Virus record (IMG/VR): IMGVR_UViG_3300019761_000013
Span: 1 to 28,177 of that record
Source of the DNA: a virus
Length of the DNA stretch: 28,177 nt
Reading direction: 5' to 3' (one strand)
Numbering within the stretch: the stretch's first letter is position 1; every line of letters begins with the position of its first letter. A program made the translations under genes and the position numbers. Positions 1-6,692 of the stretch are shown in pieces. The notes beneath the pieces are model-generated. The model had not been told where the DNA came from and did no database searches. It saw nothing but the letters and a program-made list of their open reading frames with translations.

Positions 1-288
1 AAGACCAGACTCAGTTTACCAACACTTCTGCAGGATCTCCCGTAGCATGCGATGACATTGACATCACTGGTTGTACCCTCTGTAGCGAGTGGCTTACCTA
101 GCAAGGCGCCAATAGCACACGGAACAGGTTGTTTCTGCTCCAGCAATGACCTCACGTTGTTTCGCCTCTATGTCTTTCAATAGTTAGGTAAGATTACAGG
201 TTCCATCGATTATGATGTCGTTTAACACTACTCCACCACTAATTCCATCGCGTACGGGTGGTTAGAAGTCTGTGCCTGTTTGGTTACT
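1..288. other. Unresolved, possibly decayed coding region at window edge
   Basis: No intact gene can be supported. On the minus strand two coding-like stretches occur in different frames: 261-187 then 183-97 in one frame, separated only by a TAA at 184-186 (second piece begins LLKDIEAKQREVIAG), and 167-1 in another frame (contains PVPCAIGALLGKPLA). On the plus strand frame 3 is open from the edge to a TAG at 99-101 (ends CTLCSEWLT). The antisense frames cannot all be real. The minus-strand pieces read like one protein broken by a stop and a frameshift, for example a structural protein fragment; alternatively the plus frame is the 3' end of a gene entering from the left. Local base composition looks richer in G+C than the genes that follow. 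Confidence 0.3.
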
Positions 289-498
289 TTAGTAATTGGT
301 GATAGATAGTACTACACCGTGGCTATTTCCCATGTCTGCAGCTACTACAACCGTATCTACACCGTTTGTTATCGTGTAGACATGGTCTCCTACTACATCA
401 AACCTTAAGTCAGGCTTACTACCATTTATGTGTAATGCATTTGTTGTTAACTCAGCATCAGTGAATTTGCCGTTTACTTCTAGACTTTCTAATATCAT
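289..498 (-). CDS. Small unknown phage protein, 69 aa
   Basis: Starts at the ATG at 498 (MILESLEV) rather than an upstream in-frame ATG at 534, because AAAGGAG lies 5 nt before it. Not recognised. The sequence alternates short hydrophobic beta-like strands (DLRFDVVGDHVYTI, DTVVVAADM, GVVLSI) and has no cysteines or membrane segment, suggesting a small compact beta-rich soluble protein. It is the last leftward gene before the unresolved region at 1-288 and follows the zinc-ribbon miniprotein by about 36 nt, so the two are probably cotranscribed. Function unknown. Confidence 0.7.
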   Translation of the reverse strand: MILESLEVNGKFTDAELTTNALHINGSKPDLRFDVVGDHVYTITNGVDTVVVAADMGNSHGVVLSITNY

Positions 499-534
499 CA
501 CTTCTCCTTTATAAATGTTTGGTATTGTTTCCAA

Positions 535-630
535 TTAGTCAAACCAATTAGCTTCGCATCTCCAACAAGTTAGATCACCTGTTGAATTGTACTGTTTACA
601 TTTCTTACAAACGTATCCTTGATTTGCCAT
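535..630 (-). CDS. Zinc-ribbon miniprotein, 31 aa
   Basis: A 31-codon gene. Its protein carries two CxxC knuckles, CKKC (residues 8-11) and CWRC (22-25), the spacing of a minimal one-domain zinc ribbon. The ATG at 630 overlaps the stop of the upstream gene as TGATG, and GGAG lies 5 nt upstream, so translation is likely coupled. Proteins this small with two CxxC pairs normally bind one zinc ion and act as nucleic-acid or protein adaptors; the specific partner is unknown. A further in-frame ATG at 633 is too close to the SD to be preferred. Confidence 0.7.
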   Translation of the reverse strand: MANQGYVCKKCKQYNSTGDLTCWRCEANWFD

Positions 631-1817
631 CATTTCTCCTTTATGAAGGCTTGATACTGCTCCCAAACGAATGGCATGTGTTGTAGTGCTTCTAGTGCTA
701 TTGGTTCTACTTTACTAGAATGTATGCAGCCTCCACCTGCTGTGTGAAACAAGTCTTTGTCTGCATTATAGAAGTATATCATAGAAGCGTCGTCTGCAAA
801 GTGTACCCATACAGGTTGTCCGTGGTAAAAACCTCGTTCAGAGTCGTAAGGAATGTCAGTCCAATAGTCTGAAGAAAGCACAGGAATTTCCTGTAAGTTC
901 TCAGGATCTCCTATGAAATCGCTATTAGCTAACAGCATCCATGTGCCTGATAACTCGCTATCTATTCTTAGTACATCACCAGCTTCGTTCTTCTTAAATA
1001 GAGGGTACTCAGGTACGATTGGTGTGAGGTTGTACATCGTGTTACACTCCCCTTGCCAGATCCTACCAGTATCTTTGTTCCAGAACTGTGCTCTAGGATG
1101 TTTCATCTTACCTTCTAAGAAGTACCCAAGGAGGTATGTCTGGTTATAGAATTCAACCATTTCACCTGTAAGGTGTCCAGGAAAGTCAGCAGTGAACCCG
1201 TAGTCATTGAAGTTGTTTATAGTATTTTCTTGCATAGTAACATCCCTGCTATTATCGCTGTGATTATCTCCAGTATATGAATAGTTGTTGGCTTCATCTT
1301 CAGTCTCCTTTGGGCAATATACCCAGTTTTGTATTGATTCGTTCCATTCGACTTTATTCATGTCTTCTTCTATAACTGCATATGTTTTAGAGTATTGTTC
1401 GCTATTTTGTCCATTAGGGAATATAACATAGTATTCCTCACTTTTAGCGTAGTTAAAGTCAAATAACGACCCTGGGTTCTTTGCTATAGAATAAAGTATT
1501 TGATAATGTACGTTAGTAGCTTCACAGTAGCAGTTCTTCAGTGACCCTGGAATTGCAAGGTATTCCCATTCCTCTTCATAACCTTCAATAAAGTCTGTTA
1601 TAATCTCTGGTGCTGTTTGAGGGCAAACGTAAACCTCACAACCGTCCAAGTAAGCATCTAGGATGTGTCTGTGCTTTTTGTGGATTAGTTGATAGCCCCA
1701 TTGAGGATTCCATTTCGGGTCTTCGTGTATTGACCAATCAGTGTCACCAAACTTATTTTCTAGTAAACAAATATGATTACCTTGCTCGTACAGTTCTTTC
1801 TTTTGTTGTAATGTCAT
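630..1817 (-). CDS. Unknown phage protein, 395 aa
   Basis: Large soluble, acidic and aromatic-rich protein (many W, Y, E and N), not recognised. ATG at 1817 follows AAAGG with 6-7 nt spacing. Residues about 175-200 are a low-complexity polar linker (many N, S, D, T) that divides an N-terminal half (contains WSIHEDPKWNPQWGYQ) from a C-terminal half with repeated aromatic motifs. The C-terminal part has FHTAGGGCIHSS, a possible metal or ligand site, but one cysteine and one histidine are not enough to assign it. It sits between the HD hydrolase-like gene (2-nt gap) and the zinc-ribbon miniprotein (1-nt overlap), so the three are almost certainly one transcript. Confidence 0.75.
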   Translation of the reverse strand: MTLQQKKELYEQGNHICLLENKFGDTDWSIHEDPKWNPQWGYQLIHKKHRHILDAYLDGCEVYVCPQTAPEIITDFIEGYEEEWEYLAIPGSLKNCYCEATNVHYQILYSIAKNPGSLFDFNYAKSEEYYVIFPNGQNSEQYSKTYAVIEEDMNKVEWNESIQNWVYCPKETEDEANNYSYTGDNHSDNSRDVTMQENTINNFNDYGFTADFPGHLTGEMVEFYNQTYLLGYFLEGKMKHPRAQFWNKDTGRIWQGECNTMYNLTPIVPEYPLFKKNEAGDVLRIDSELSGTWMLLANSDFIGDPENLQEIPVLSSDYWTDIPYDSERGFYHGQPVWVHFADDASMIYFYNADKDLFHTAGGGCIHSSKVEPIALEALQHMPFVWEQYQAFIKEK

Positions 1818-1818
1818 G

Positions 1819-2406
1819 TTAATCCTTTAATAAGATTGGTAGAGAGACAGTTAAGTACCGCTCTTTTTGCTTGTCAGTACCAGTAGATAAGTTATTGCAA
1901 TTGTCAGCAATCTTGACAGCAATGGGGTCTGCTCGACCTGAGTCCTTGATACGTCTGATATTCTCTCTGTACGTAAGGTTTGGGTCTTTAGTAAGCAACT
2001 CTAAGTCTATGTACAGATCATGAGAAATCGCGTACTGTTCTTTGTCGGGCATAACTATGTAGCATTTTTTTGTTACCATGCAATTAGTAAGCTCATAGGC
2101 AGTATCCTCAATTACATCATGTAAGAGTGCAAGGATCTTACGGTACTCTGTATTCATCATAGCAGCCACTGCTTGAGGATGAGTATGGTAAGGCTCTTCC
2201 ATAAACCACTCTTCTGCACCTTCAGACCATGAAAATCTGTGATGATTAATAGTATATACATCAACGTCATAGTCATCTTCTTCTGACAATGAGTCTAGTT
2301 TGTCTGAAAATAGGATTCTATCAGTTTTATTCATCCCTCTAGGTCTACGCCATTGGTTTTCGTGAGCTAGTGTACACAGTTCGTTTGCTTGTTGTAGTGT
2401 TATCAT
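1819..2406 (-). CDS. RelA/SpoT-type HD phosphohydrolase ((p)ppGpp hydrolase-like), 195 aa
   Basis: Residues 71-105 read EPYHTHPQAV...LALLHDVIEDT, matching the N-terminal hydrolase domain of RelA/SpoT and MESH1-type enzymes (YITHP, ALLHDVxEDT). Visible ligands and catalytic residues are H76, H96-D97, the ED pair E100-D101 and D168 in VKIADNCNNLS (family: VKLADRLHNM). The family binds Mn2+ and removes the 3'-pyrophosphate of (p)ppGpp; related single-domain phage HD proteins may act on other nucleotides. No synthetase or TGS/ACT domain is present, so only hydrolysis is expected. Residues about 20-70 form an acidic insertion not typical of the core. AAAGGAC lies 5-6 nt before ATG 2406. A 490-nt leader with switchable hairpins precedes it. 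Family assignment is firm, substrate is inferred. Confidence 0.85.
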   Translation of the reverse strand: MITLQQANELCTLAHENQWRRPRGMNKTDRILFSDKLDSLSEEDDYDVDVYTINHHRFSWSEGAEEWFMEEPYHTHPQAVAAMMNTEYRKILALLHDVIEDTAYELTNCMVTKKCYIVMPDKEQYAISHDLYIDLELLTKDPNLTYRENIRRIKDSGRADPIAVKIADNCNNLSTGTDKQKERYLTVSLPILLKD

Positions 2407-2879
2407 ATTAGTCCTTTAAATTAATTTATTCTTCTATAACTATATGTGTGTCGAGCTTGGTGTTTGTATGCGTAGGCAGGGACAGCGTTTCTTAAGACAA
2501 AGGTAAGCTCTCCTTTTATTGTAATGAAACACACATAGTTATAGAAGAGGTTGATGATAGTTCCTCTTCTATAGTTTGCAGTAAATAGTTTTTTTTTTGA
2601 TTTCTTAAGTAGTACAACAAATGTAGAAAACAATTGTTCCAATAGTACTAAGATAATCGCTTTTTGTGTAGGAAGACATAACCTATTTGCTCTCTGACCC
2701 TGGGCTGGGAGTGAATAGTTCACTTGAGAATTGCTTATGTTGTTATCGATCGTTTAACTAGTATTAATCACCGGCTGGTAAACATATAATGAGGTCATGA
2801 CTCCTCGGTATGGCTAGACCATATAACTAACATGCCGTTACTCACTGTTGTTAGCACCAGTATAAGCAACTCACAAGTA
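2407..2879 (-). promoter_or_regulatory. Long structured leader of the HD hydrolase gene
   Basis: No convincing protein gene lies here. Three related segments can pair: A 2431-2450, B 2530-2547 and C 2563-2573. B pairs with A (18 bp, 2-nt bulge) or, through 2540-2550, with C (perfect 11 bp, 12-nt loop), so the two hairpins exclude each other. On the minus transcript A lies immediately upstream of the SD of the HD gene. Further hairpins lie farther upstream: 6-bp CTAACA/TGTTAG and TATGG/CCATA near 2800-2850. A 9-T run sits at about 2590. This arrangement suggests attenuation or ribosome-site control of the operon, or a stand-alone RNA. Confidence 0.5.
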
Positions 2880-2898
2880 AACTAGCACGAAGCTAGTT
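2880..2898 (-). terminator. Hairpin overlapping the stop of the 236-aa gene
   Basis: Perfect 7-bp stem AACTAGC/GCTAGTT with a 5-nt loop. On the minus strand the arm begins inside the TAA stop codon (2897-2899) of the upstream gene and is followed by TACTTG, only weakly U-rich. It could be a weak terminator or a processing or stabilising 3' hairpin separating that gene from the HD leader. Confidence 0.45.
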
Positions 2899-3607
2899 AC
2901 TTAACAATCTTGATTTGTTTACCAAGTGCTTTACACACTTCTTCCATTGTCATCTCTGTTGACTCTTCTCTTTCCCATATAATATCAAGGTCTTGAAGAT
3001 GGTAGTAAGATCTATTGTGTTGAGGCTGATAAATTTTTACGATATCATAGTCTGTGTCCCCATCTTTATCTTCGAGATTTTTATTATAATTCTCTAATGA
3101 ACCCCAAAGGTTTGTACCTGATAGTATGTCTCCGTTTTGTGTGTCAAGTAGAACTAAGGCTTTATTGCCGTTTCTATTTTCTACTACCATTCCTGTTTCT
3201 AAATCTGATTTTGTCCTTTGTATTCCTTTTACTTCGCCTGTACTGGCGTAATGTTTAGCAGCTTCTTCAGTAAGAAATACTAACCTGTCATTGTATGTTT
3301 GATAAACTACTCCCTCATCCGATAACGAACAACGGTGAAATTTATCGCCAAATTGGTATCTACTTGCTGTAGTAGTTACCCAAAGAGATGGAAATGCAGA
3401 TCGACGAAGATCAATTACACCGGTTTTATGATTACAGTCTGGTAGTTCTGACACACTTCCAGCAACTGGTAAATGCAATCCTTCGTAACCATATGTTGGA
3501 CTAGCTATATAATACGGTTGACCTGCGTTAACAGTCTCTACAGTAGCTTGGTGTTTGTATCTTCTTGGCTTGTTTGTGTACTCTTTACGTTTTTGTATAG
3601 GTTCCAT
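2897..3607 (-). CDS. Phage protein with C-terminal IWER...MTxxEVxKALG signature, 236 aa
   Basis: The ATG at 3607 is preferred over a TTG one codon earlier because AAGGA lies 6-7 nt before it. The last 110 residues follow a pattern I recognise from many phage and prophage unknown proteins: a beta-rich segment (GNKALVLLDT), then DYDIVKIYQP, then IIWERE, ending MTMEEVCKALGKQIKIVK. Residues 100-125 hold FLTEEAAKHYASTGEV, like the residue-range helper motif of such proteins. The N-terminal third is basic (KRKEYTNKPRRYKHQ). Function of the family is not established to my knowledge. Downstream the transcript meets a hairpin at its own stop codon. Upstream, the 339-aa gene ends 10 nt before this start. 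Confidence 0.75.
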   Translation of the reverse strand: MEPIQKRKEYTNKPRRYKHQATVETVNAGQPYYIASPTYGYEGLHLPVAGSVSELPDCNHKTGVIDLRRSAFPSLWVTTTASRYQFGDKFHRCSLSDEGVVYQTYNDRLVFLTEEAAKHYASTGEVKGIQRTKSDLETGMVVENRNGNKALVLLDTQNGDILSGTNLWGSLENYNKNLEDKDGDTDYDIVKIYQPQHNRSYYHLQDLDIIWEREESTEMTMEEVCKALGKQIKIVK

Positions 3608-3616
3608 CAAAAATCC

Positions 3617-4636
3617 TTACAGTTTGTTTGTTACTTTCTTCAACTTCATTAGTTGTGTACTAATTGGTTGAGAGAATTCTGTGTCCTCTGGTAAGAAGTA
3701 CATACCATCATGTTGAATTACTTCTGTTGTTTGGTCGTGGAGTGACATAAGCTCGTTAGACAATAAGATAGTCTCTCCGTTACGTGAGATAACTATACAA
3801 CTGTCTTCGATTCGCAAGAACTCATCAGTTTCATATACACAATCAAATGTTGCTTGCATAACATGTTCAACTTCTTTAACAAATGCTCCAGGAACAGTAA
3901 GACCGTCTACAACGTATCTAAGAGGATCTTGTAACTTTACTGCGGTTTGTTCTGTGTTGTTAAGGATAGTGAACACATCTCTAGTAATGATACCAGAGTC
4001 AGTAGCAATTGATTTAACATCAGGGTACTGAGTAAATGCTCTTGTACACTTTGGTAATTTGATATGAATGTTAACATCAACTTTACTAACAAGTATTTGC
4101 TCTTCTTTTGGTGGCTCTGCTGTGATAATGTCATCCCAAGCAAATCCTTCAATAACTAGATTAGCTAGGTAAGGTTTGATAATACCTGCTTGTTCGTGTG
4201 TACCAACATCCCTTTTGATTGTGATATGGTCAGAACCAATCTCCACCTCGTCGTTATCAAGTGCCATGTTTTGCACTGACTCAATAGTTGCTGTTGTTAC
4301 TTTGATGTACTCCATTCTGATATAGATGTTGTTAGTTCGTTTGTTTACTTTAATGTGTTTTGGTTGCATGATTATTTCCTGTTCGTGTGTTAATTTTGTT
4401 ATGTTCTTTAGGGCTTTCTTTCGTCCGTACCAATATACATCAGCGTAGAAGTAGATTGGCTCTGAATTACCACCGCCGTATTTGTTCAGTATCTTTCTGG
4501 CTTTACCAAGCTCCTTATCGGACAATGGTTTAGTCCAGCAGTGGTCCCGAAATAAATTTGAATCTGATTGGATGATGTCCTCAAGGATTAGTCGACGGTC
4601 TTTGTCAATTCCTGATACTATTGCTTTGAATAGCAT
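3617..4636 (-). CDS. RDH-module fusion protein, 339 aa, with an internal start
   Basis: Residues 1-82 match the entire stand-alone 92-aa protein encoded at 7568-7846: both begin ML..AI.S, share a central RDH followed by L.D, a P[IV]Y...AD.. strand, and a terminal L[KQ]NI.KL. The remaining 250 residues are an unrelated domain that I do not recognise (alternating beta strands, mixed charge). Exactly at the junction an in-frame ATG at 4369 (M90) is preceded by AGGA with 7-nt spacing, so a second, 250-aa product from the same frame is likely. The annotated ATG at 4636 has only a weak SD and sits 1 nt after the stop of the 75-aa gene, suggesting coupling. The architecture looks like a fusion of two once-separate genes. 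Confidence 0.75.
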   Translation of the reverse strand: MLFKAIVSGIDKDRRLILEDIIQSDSNLFRDHCWTKPLSDKELGKARKILNKYGGGNSEPIYFYADVYWYGRKKALKNITKLTHEQEIIMQPKHIKVNKRTNNIYIRMEYIKVTTATIESVQNMALDNDEVEIGSDHITIKRDVGTHEQAGIIKPYLANLVIEGFAWDDIITAEPPKEEQILVSKVDVNIHIKLPKCTRAFTQYPDVKSIATDSGIITRDVFTILNNTEQTAVKLQDPLRYVVDGLTVPGAFVKEVEHVMQATFDCVYETDEFLRIEDSCIVISRNGETILLSNELMSLHDQTTEVIQHDGMYFLPEDTEFSQPISTQLMKLKKVTNKL

Positions 4637-4637
4637 G

Positions 4638-4865
4638 TCACTTGATGTAGCCGCGTTTTTCAGCTATGTCATACAATGTACTAAATAACGTATTGTCTAT
4701 AGTACCTGTGATAGAAACTTCTTTTGAAAAACTACCATACCCGAATTCTCTTGGGTTTGTGTTGGTGGCTCCATAGAGACGTTTAAGCTCCTCTGCTGAT
4801 TCGATAGTTATCTTCAACTCAATTGGTTGAAATTCTGGTTGTTGATTTGTGTGTTCTACTTTCAT
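4638..4865 (-). CDS. Small unknown phage protein, 75 aa
   Basis: Starts at ATG 4865 (MKVEHTNQQ), not the upstream ATG at 4946. GGGAG lies 5 nt before 4865 and the start sits 1 nt past the stop of the 65-aa gene. It has a conserved-looking beta strand (IELKITIESAEEL), a small loop rich in N, G and Y, and a C-terminal helix (LFSTLYDIAEKRGY). This strand-helix plan is common in small phage accessory proteins but I cannot assign a family. Soluble, no cysteine. Confidence 0.7.
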   Translation of the reverse strand: MKVEHTNQQPEFQPIELKITIESAEELKRLYGATNTNPREFGYGSFSKEVSITGTIDNTLFSTLYDIAEKRGYIK

Positions 4866-4866
4866 G

Positions 4867-5064
4867 CTATCTCCCGTAATTATGTACTGTTTCATCAAGT
4901 GAGTACAGGCTGTTAAATGCGTGTTTGGGTCCAGTATGCTCAACATGGTTAGTAGGACATTTCACTGGATTTGGGTGTGGATGGTAAACTGGTTCAGCTG
5001 CGTGCTTGACAGTTACCGTACCGCCTTGTGCAAAATACTTTGCTAGTAGTTGTTTATCACTCAT
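4867..5064 (-). CDS. Small phage protein of the MSDKQLLAKYFAQGG type, 65 aa
   Basis: ATG 5064 is preceded by AAAGGA with 6-7 nt spacing. The N-terminus MSDKQLLAKYFAQGGTVT followed by a basic, proline- and histidine-rich stretch (HPHPNPVKCPTNH) matches a small protein type seen repeatedly in phages (helix, then xGGxVT, then a PxK-like tail), whose function is unknown to me. The single cysteine and several histidines (HAAEPVYHPHPNPVKC...H) could bind a metal but no canonical site is visible. Stop overlaps the leader of the 75-aa gene. Confidence 0.7.
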   Translation of the reverse strand: MSDKQLLAKYFAQGGTVTVKHAAEPVYHPHPNPVKCPTNHVEHTGPKHAFNSLYSLDETVHNYGR

Positions 5065-5089
5065 TTGTTATCCTTTCGATTGACACCAA

Positions 5090-5105
5090 GAACCCTATTG
5101 GGTTC
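5090..5105 (-). other. Short perfect hairpin
   Basis: GAACCC-TATT-GGGTTC, a 6-bp stem with a tetraloop, lies between the stop of the small membrane ORF (5114) and the SD of the 65-aa gene. No U-tract follows on the minus strand, so an mRNA-processing or stability role is more likely than termination. Confidence 0.45.
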
Positions 5106-5113
5106 GAAGGGTT

Positions 5114-5236
5114 TTATGTGAAGGTGGAGACTAAATAACATAGGCCTATGTAAAACCCTAGAGTTATAGTCCATGCTATTTTTCCACACCACTTGGAATA
5201 AGCTTTCTGCTTGTTCAGGTCCTTAAATACGTACAC
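5114..5236 (-). CDS. Possible small membrane protein, 40 aa, GTG start
   Basis: The frame opens just after the stop of the HNH-AP2 gene and offers only a GTG (5236) with no clear SD. The product has a basic N-terminus (KDLNKQKAYSKW) and one hydrophobic span (IAWTITLGFYIGLCYLV), a typical single-pass small membrane protein of phages. A perfect 14-bp palindrome, ACATAGGCCTATGT (5138-5151), lies inside it. The missing ATG and SD could mean that insertion of the upstream endonuclease gene removed the original start, leaving a truncated gene. Plausible but not certain. Confidence 0.4.
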   Translation of the reverse strand: MYVFKDLNKQKAYSKWCGKIAWTITLGFYIGLCYLVSTFT

Positions 5237-5245
5237 GGTAATTCT

Positions 5246-5965
5246 TTACCATAATCTGTCAAGTACTTCTTTTGAGAGTACGTTTTTATATAGCTCCTGG
5301 AGAGCCACTACTTGCGCTTGTCTGGCTTGTTTATATGCGTCTACCGCATCTTCGACTTCTTCGAAAACACCTAAGTTTTTTCCTTTTCCGTCTATCTTAA
5401 TGCTGGCTCTCCACTTAAGTCCGTTTCTTGTTCTACTAACCCCTATGTAACCGCTAGTGTTAGCTGTTTGCTTATTAGTAAGAAAAGAGTTTAACCTCTT
5501 CGGTATAAACACGCACGTACTTGGCGAATAGGCCTTACCCTCATCGGATAAAATATCTTTGTCTATTTCAAATCCTTCTATATAATTCTCATAGAACCAT
5601 TTGGCAAACACTTGGTAGTTATGCCACTCTTCACACATAGTAACCTTGCTATAAGTTGGCTGTCTTTCGTGGAACTTAGGGCAGTAAACTCTCTGTAGGA
5701 TCCTTGCCCAAGTCTCATAGCACTTTAGGCTATTCTTCTTCAAATAGGTACCCACCCCAATAAAGCCTTTCCCGTAGGTAGCAGGGTGTAATGGATACCC
5801 TACCTGACCTCTTTTAATGTCTCCATAATTGACTTCTTTAGTCCATGTACCTATTTGGATAACGACTTTACTACCATTACTACCAGCAGCTATGATTGTT
5901 GCTTCATATCCTTCATTAGTAGTGAATACTTCCCCTATCTTACTAGTTGCTCGGTTATTTCCCAT
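5246..5965 (-). CDS. HNH-AP2 homing endonuclease-like protein, 239 aa
   Basis: Middle region (residues about 75-165) has the pattern YETWARILQRVYCP...MCEEWHNYQVFAKWFYENY...EIDKDIL...YSPSTCVFIP, typical of phage HNH-like endonucleases in which aromatic W/Y helices precede a DKD.L...Y.P..C.F.P zinc/His-Me core. Residues about 180-220 (SGYIGVSRTRNGLKWRASI) form an AP2 DNA-binding domain with the usual YxGVxxx..GKWxAxI look. Such HNH-AP2 proteins are free-standing homing endonucleases that nick or cut DNA and spread their own gene. The start overlaps the stop of an RHH regulator gene as TAATG, so both come from the sigma70-type promoter at 6121-6149. No intron or intein borders are visible. Confidence 0.8.
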   Translation of the reverse strand: MGNNRATSKIGEVFTTNEGYEATIIAAGSNGSKVVIQIGTWTKEVNYGDIKRGQVGYPLHPATYGKGFIGVGTYLKKNSLKCYETWARILQRVYCPKFHERQPTYSKVTMCEEWHNYQVFAKWFYENYIEGFEIDKDILSDEGKAYSPSTCVFIPKRLNSFLTNKQTANTSGYIGVSRTRNGLKWRASIKIDGKGKNLGVFEEVEDAVDAYKQARQAQVVALQELYKNVLSKEVLDRLW

Positions 5966-6093
5966 TATAGTTTCTCACTCGCGAGGTGCTCTAAGACTTT
6001 TTTCATAAGTCCTATCATAGTCATACCACGTTCTTCTGCTGCTGATTTAAACTGTTTACTTTGTTCTTCTAAAACTCTAATTGATTTGTACAT
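5965..6093 (-). CDS. Ribbon-helix-helix regulator, 42 aa
   Basis: A 42-residue protein: N-terminal strand YKSIRVLEE, helix EQSKQFKSAAEERG, turn MTM, helix IGLMKKVLEHLASEKL, which is the compact CopG/Arc ribbon-helix-helix plan. These proteins bind DNA as dimers of two-stranded beta sheets, often on repeated half-sites and often at their own promoter. GGAG lies 5 nt before ATG 6093. The stop TAA shares one base with the start of the HNH-AP2 gene. Directly upstream is a near-consensus sigma70 promoter carrying two direct TGTAACAT repeats 11 bp apart, a natural candidate operator for autoregulation. Confidence 0.8.
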   Translation of the reverse strand: MYKSIRVLEEQSKQFKSAAEERGMTMIGLMKKVLEHLASEKL

Positions 6094-6120
6094 TAGTACT
6101 CCTTTTGTTTATGTTGTAGT

Positions 6121-6149
6121 ATTGTAACATAAATGTAACATATTGTCAA
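6121..6149 (-). promoter_or_regulatory. Sigma70 promoter with tandem TGTAACAT repeats
   Basis: On the minus strand TTGACA (6149-6144), 17-nt spacer, TACAAT (6126-6121). The -35 is perfect and the -10 is 5/6. The spacer and -10 contain TGTAACAT twice (6123-6130 and 6134-6141, plus-strand reading), offset by 11 bp, one helical turn. The -35 overlaps the TGA stop of the 181-aa gene. It drives the RHH and HNH-AP2 genes and is probably read by host RNA polymerase. Confidence 0.8.
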
Positions 6150-6691
6150 GAGATTCTCTTAATTGAGATAAGAAAACCTACTGGATTTTGTGAATATGGT
6201 TGGTCTGGGTACTGGCTGTCGTGCCAATAGTTAGGCCTATACTCACTCACTTTAATACCAGATTCTGGGTGAGGGTACTGTTTCACTGGGAATAGCCCTA
6301 GCTCTGACCAGTAAACTATATCTTGCACATGCTTCACTTCCACATCAGTTGCTGTGAACTTAATAGAACAGCTATTTGGCATATAATCTACGGTTCCAAT
6401 AAATTGTCCATTACTTCCACAAAGTTGACAAGCTTGTCCCATATTACAATCACCAGGACACTCAGTTTGTTCCTGCACAAAGTACTGTTCGTTTGGTTGT
6501 AGTGGAGAGAATACTTCTACACCACTAACCCAGTGACCTATGTGCTCAGGATTTTCCCAAGTAAAGTCGTGTCCTAAGTCATCTGAATTGCTGTATTGGT
6601 CCAATGCCAAGTTTGATAAAGGAAACCAAAATTTGGTTGCTCCGTTGTTCAGTGCTTCTATTTGTTGTTCGTTAAGTTGGATTGGGTTCAT
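6146..6691 (-). CDS. Divergent ASCH-like phage protein with a cysteine cluster, 181 aa
   Basis: The overall plan follows phage ASCH-domain proteins: N-terminal helix with P-I-Q-x-x-x-x-x-I-x-A-L-x-x-G (residues 3-17), a YFVQEQTE strand where the family has (L/Y)VREx(W), EVKHVQDI where the family has xVxRLQDI, and a C-terminal W/PVGFLISIKRI strand like the family's NPxVWVIEFxxI. ASCH domains are beta-barrel RNA- or nucleotide-binding folds of unknown phage role. Between them sits CPGDCNMGQACQLC (residues about 78-91), four cysteines that may bind zinc. The match is by eye and weak, and the canonical GxKxxTxR motif is missing. AAAGGA precedes ATG 6691. Confidence 0.55.
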   Translation of the reverse strand: MNPIQLNEQQIEALNNGATKFWFPLSNLALDQYSNSDDLGHDFTWENPEHIGHWVSGVEVFSPLQPNEQYFVQEQTECPGDCNMGQACQLCGSNGQFIGTVDYMPNSCSIKFTATDVEVKHVQDIVYWSELGLFPVKQYPHPESGIKVSEYRPNYWHDSQYPDQPYSQNPVGFLISIKRIS

Positions 6692-6692
6692 A

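Noticed and set aside
2421-2723. 100-codon minus-strand ORF with GTG start
   Set aside because: No SD, odd composition, and it lies over the switchable hairpins (2431-2573). It reads as a chance open frame in an AT-rich leader.
5080-5108. TTGACA on the plus strand as a promoter
   Set aside because: The hexamer 17 nt downstream is TTCGAA, and no plus-strand gene follows. TTGACA at 6906-6911 likewise has no -10.
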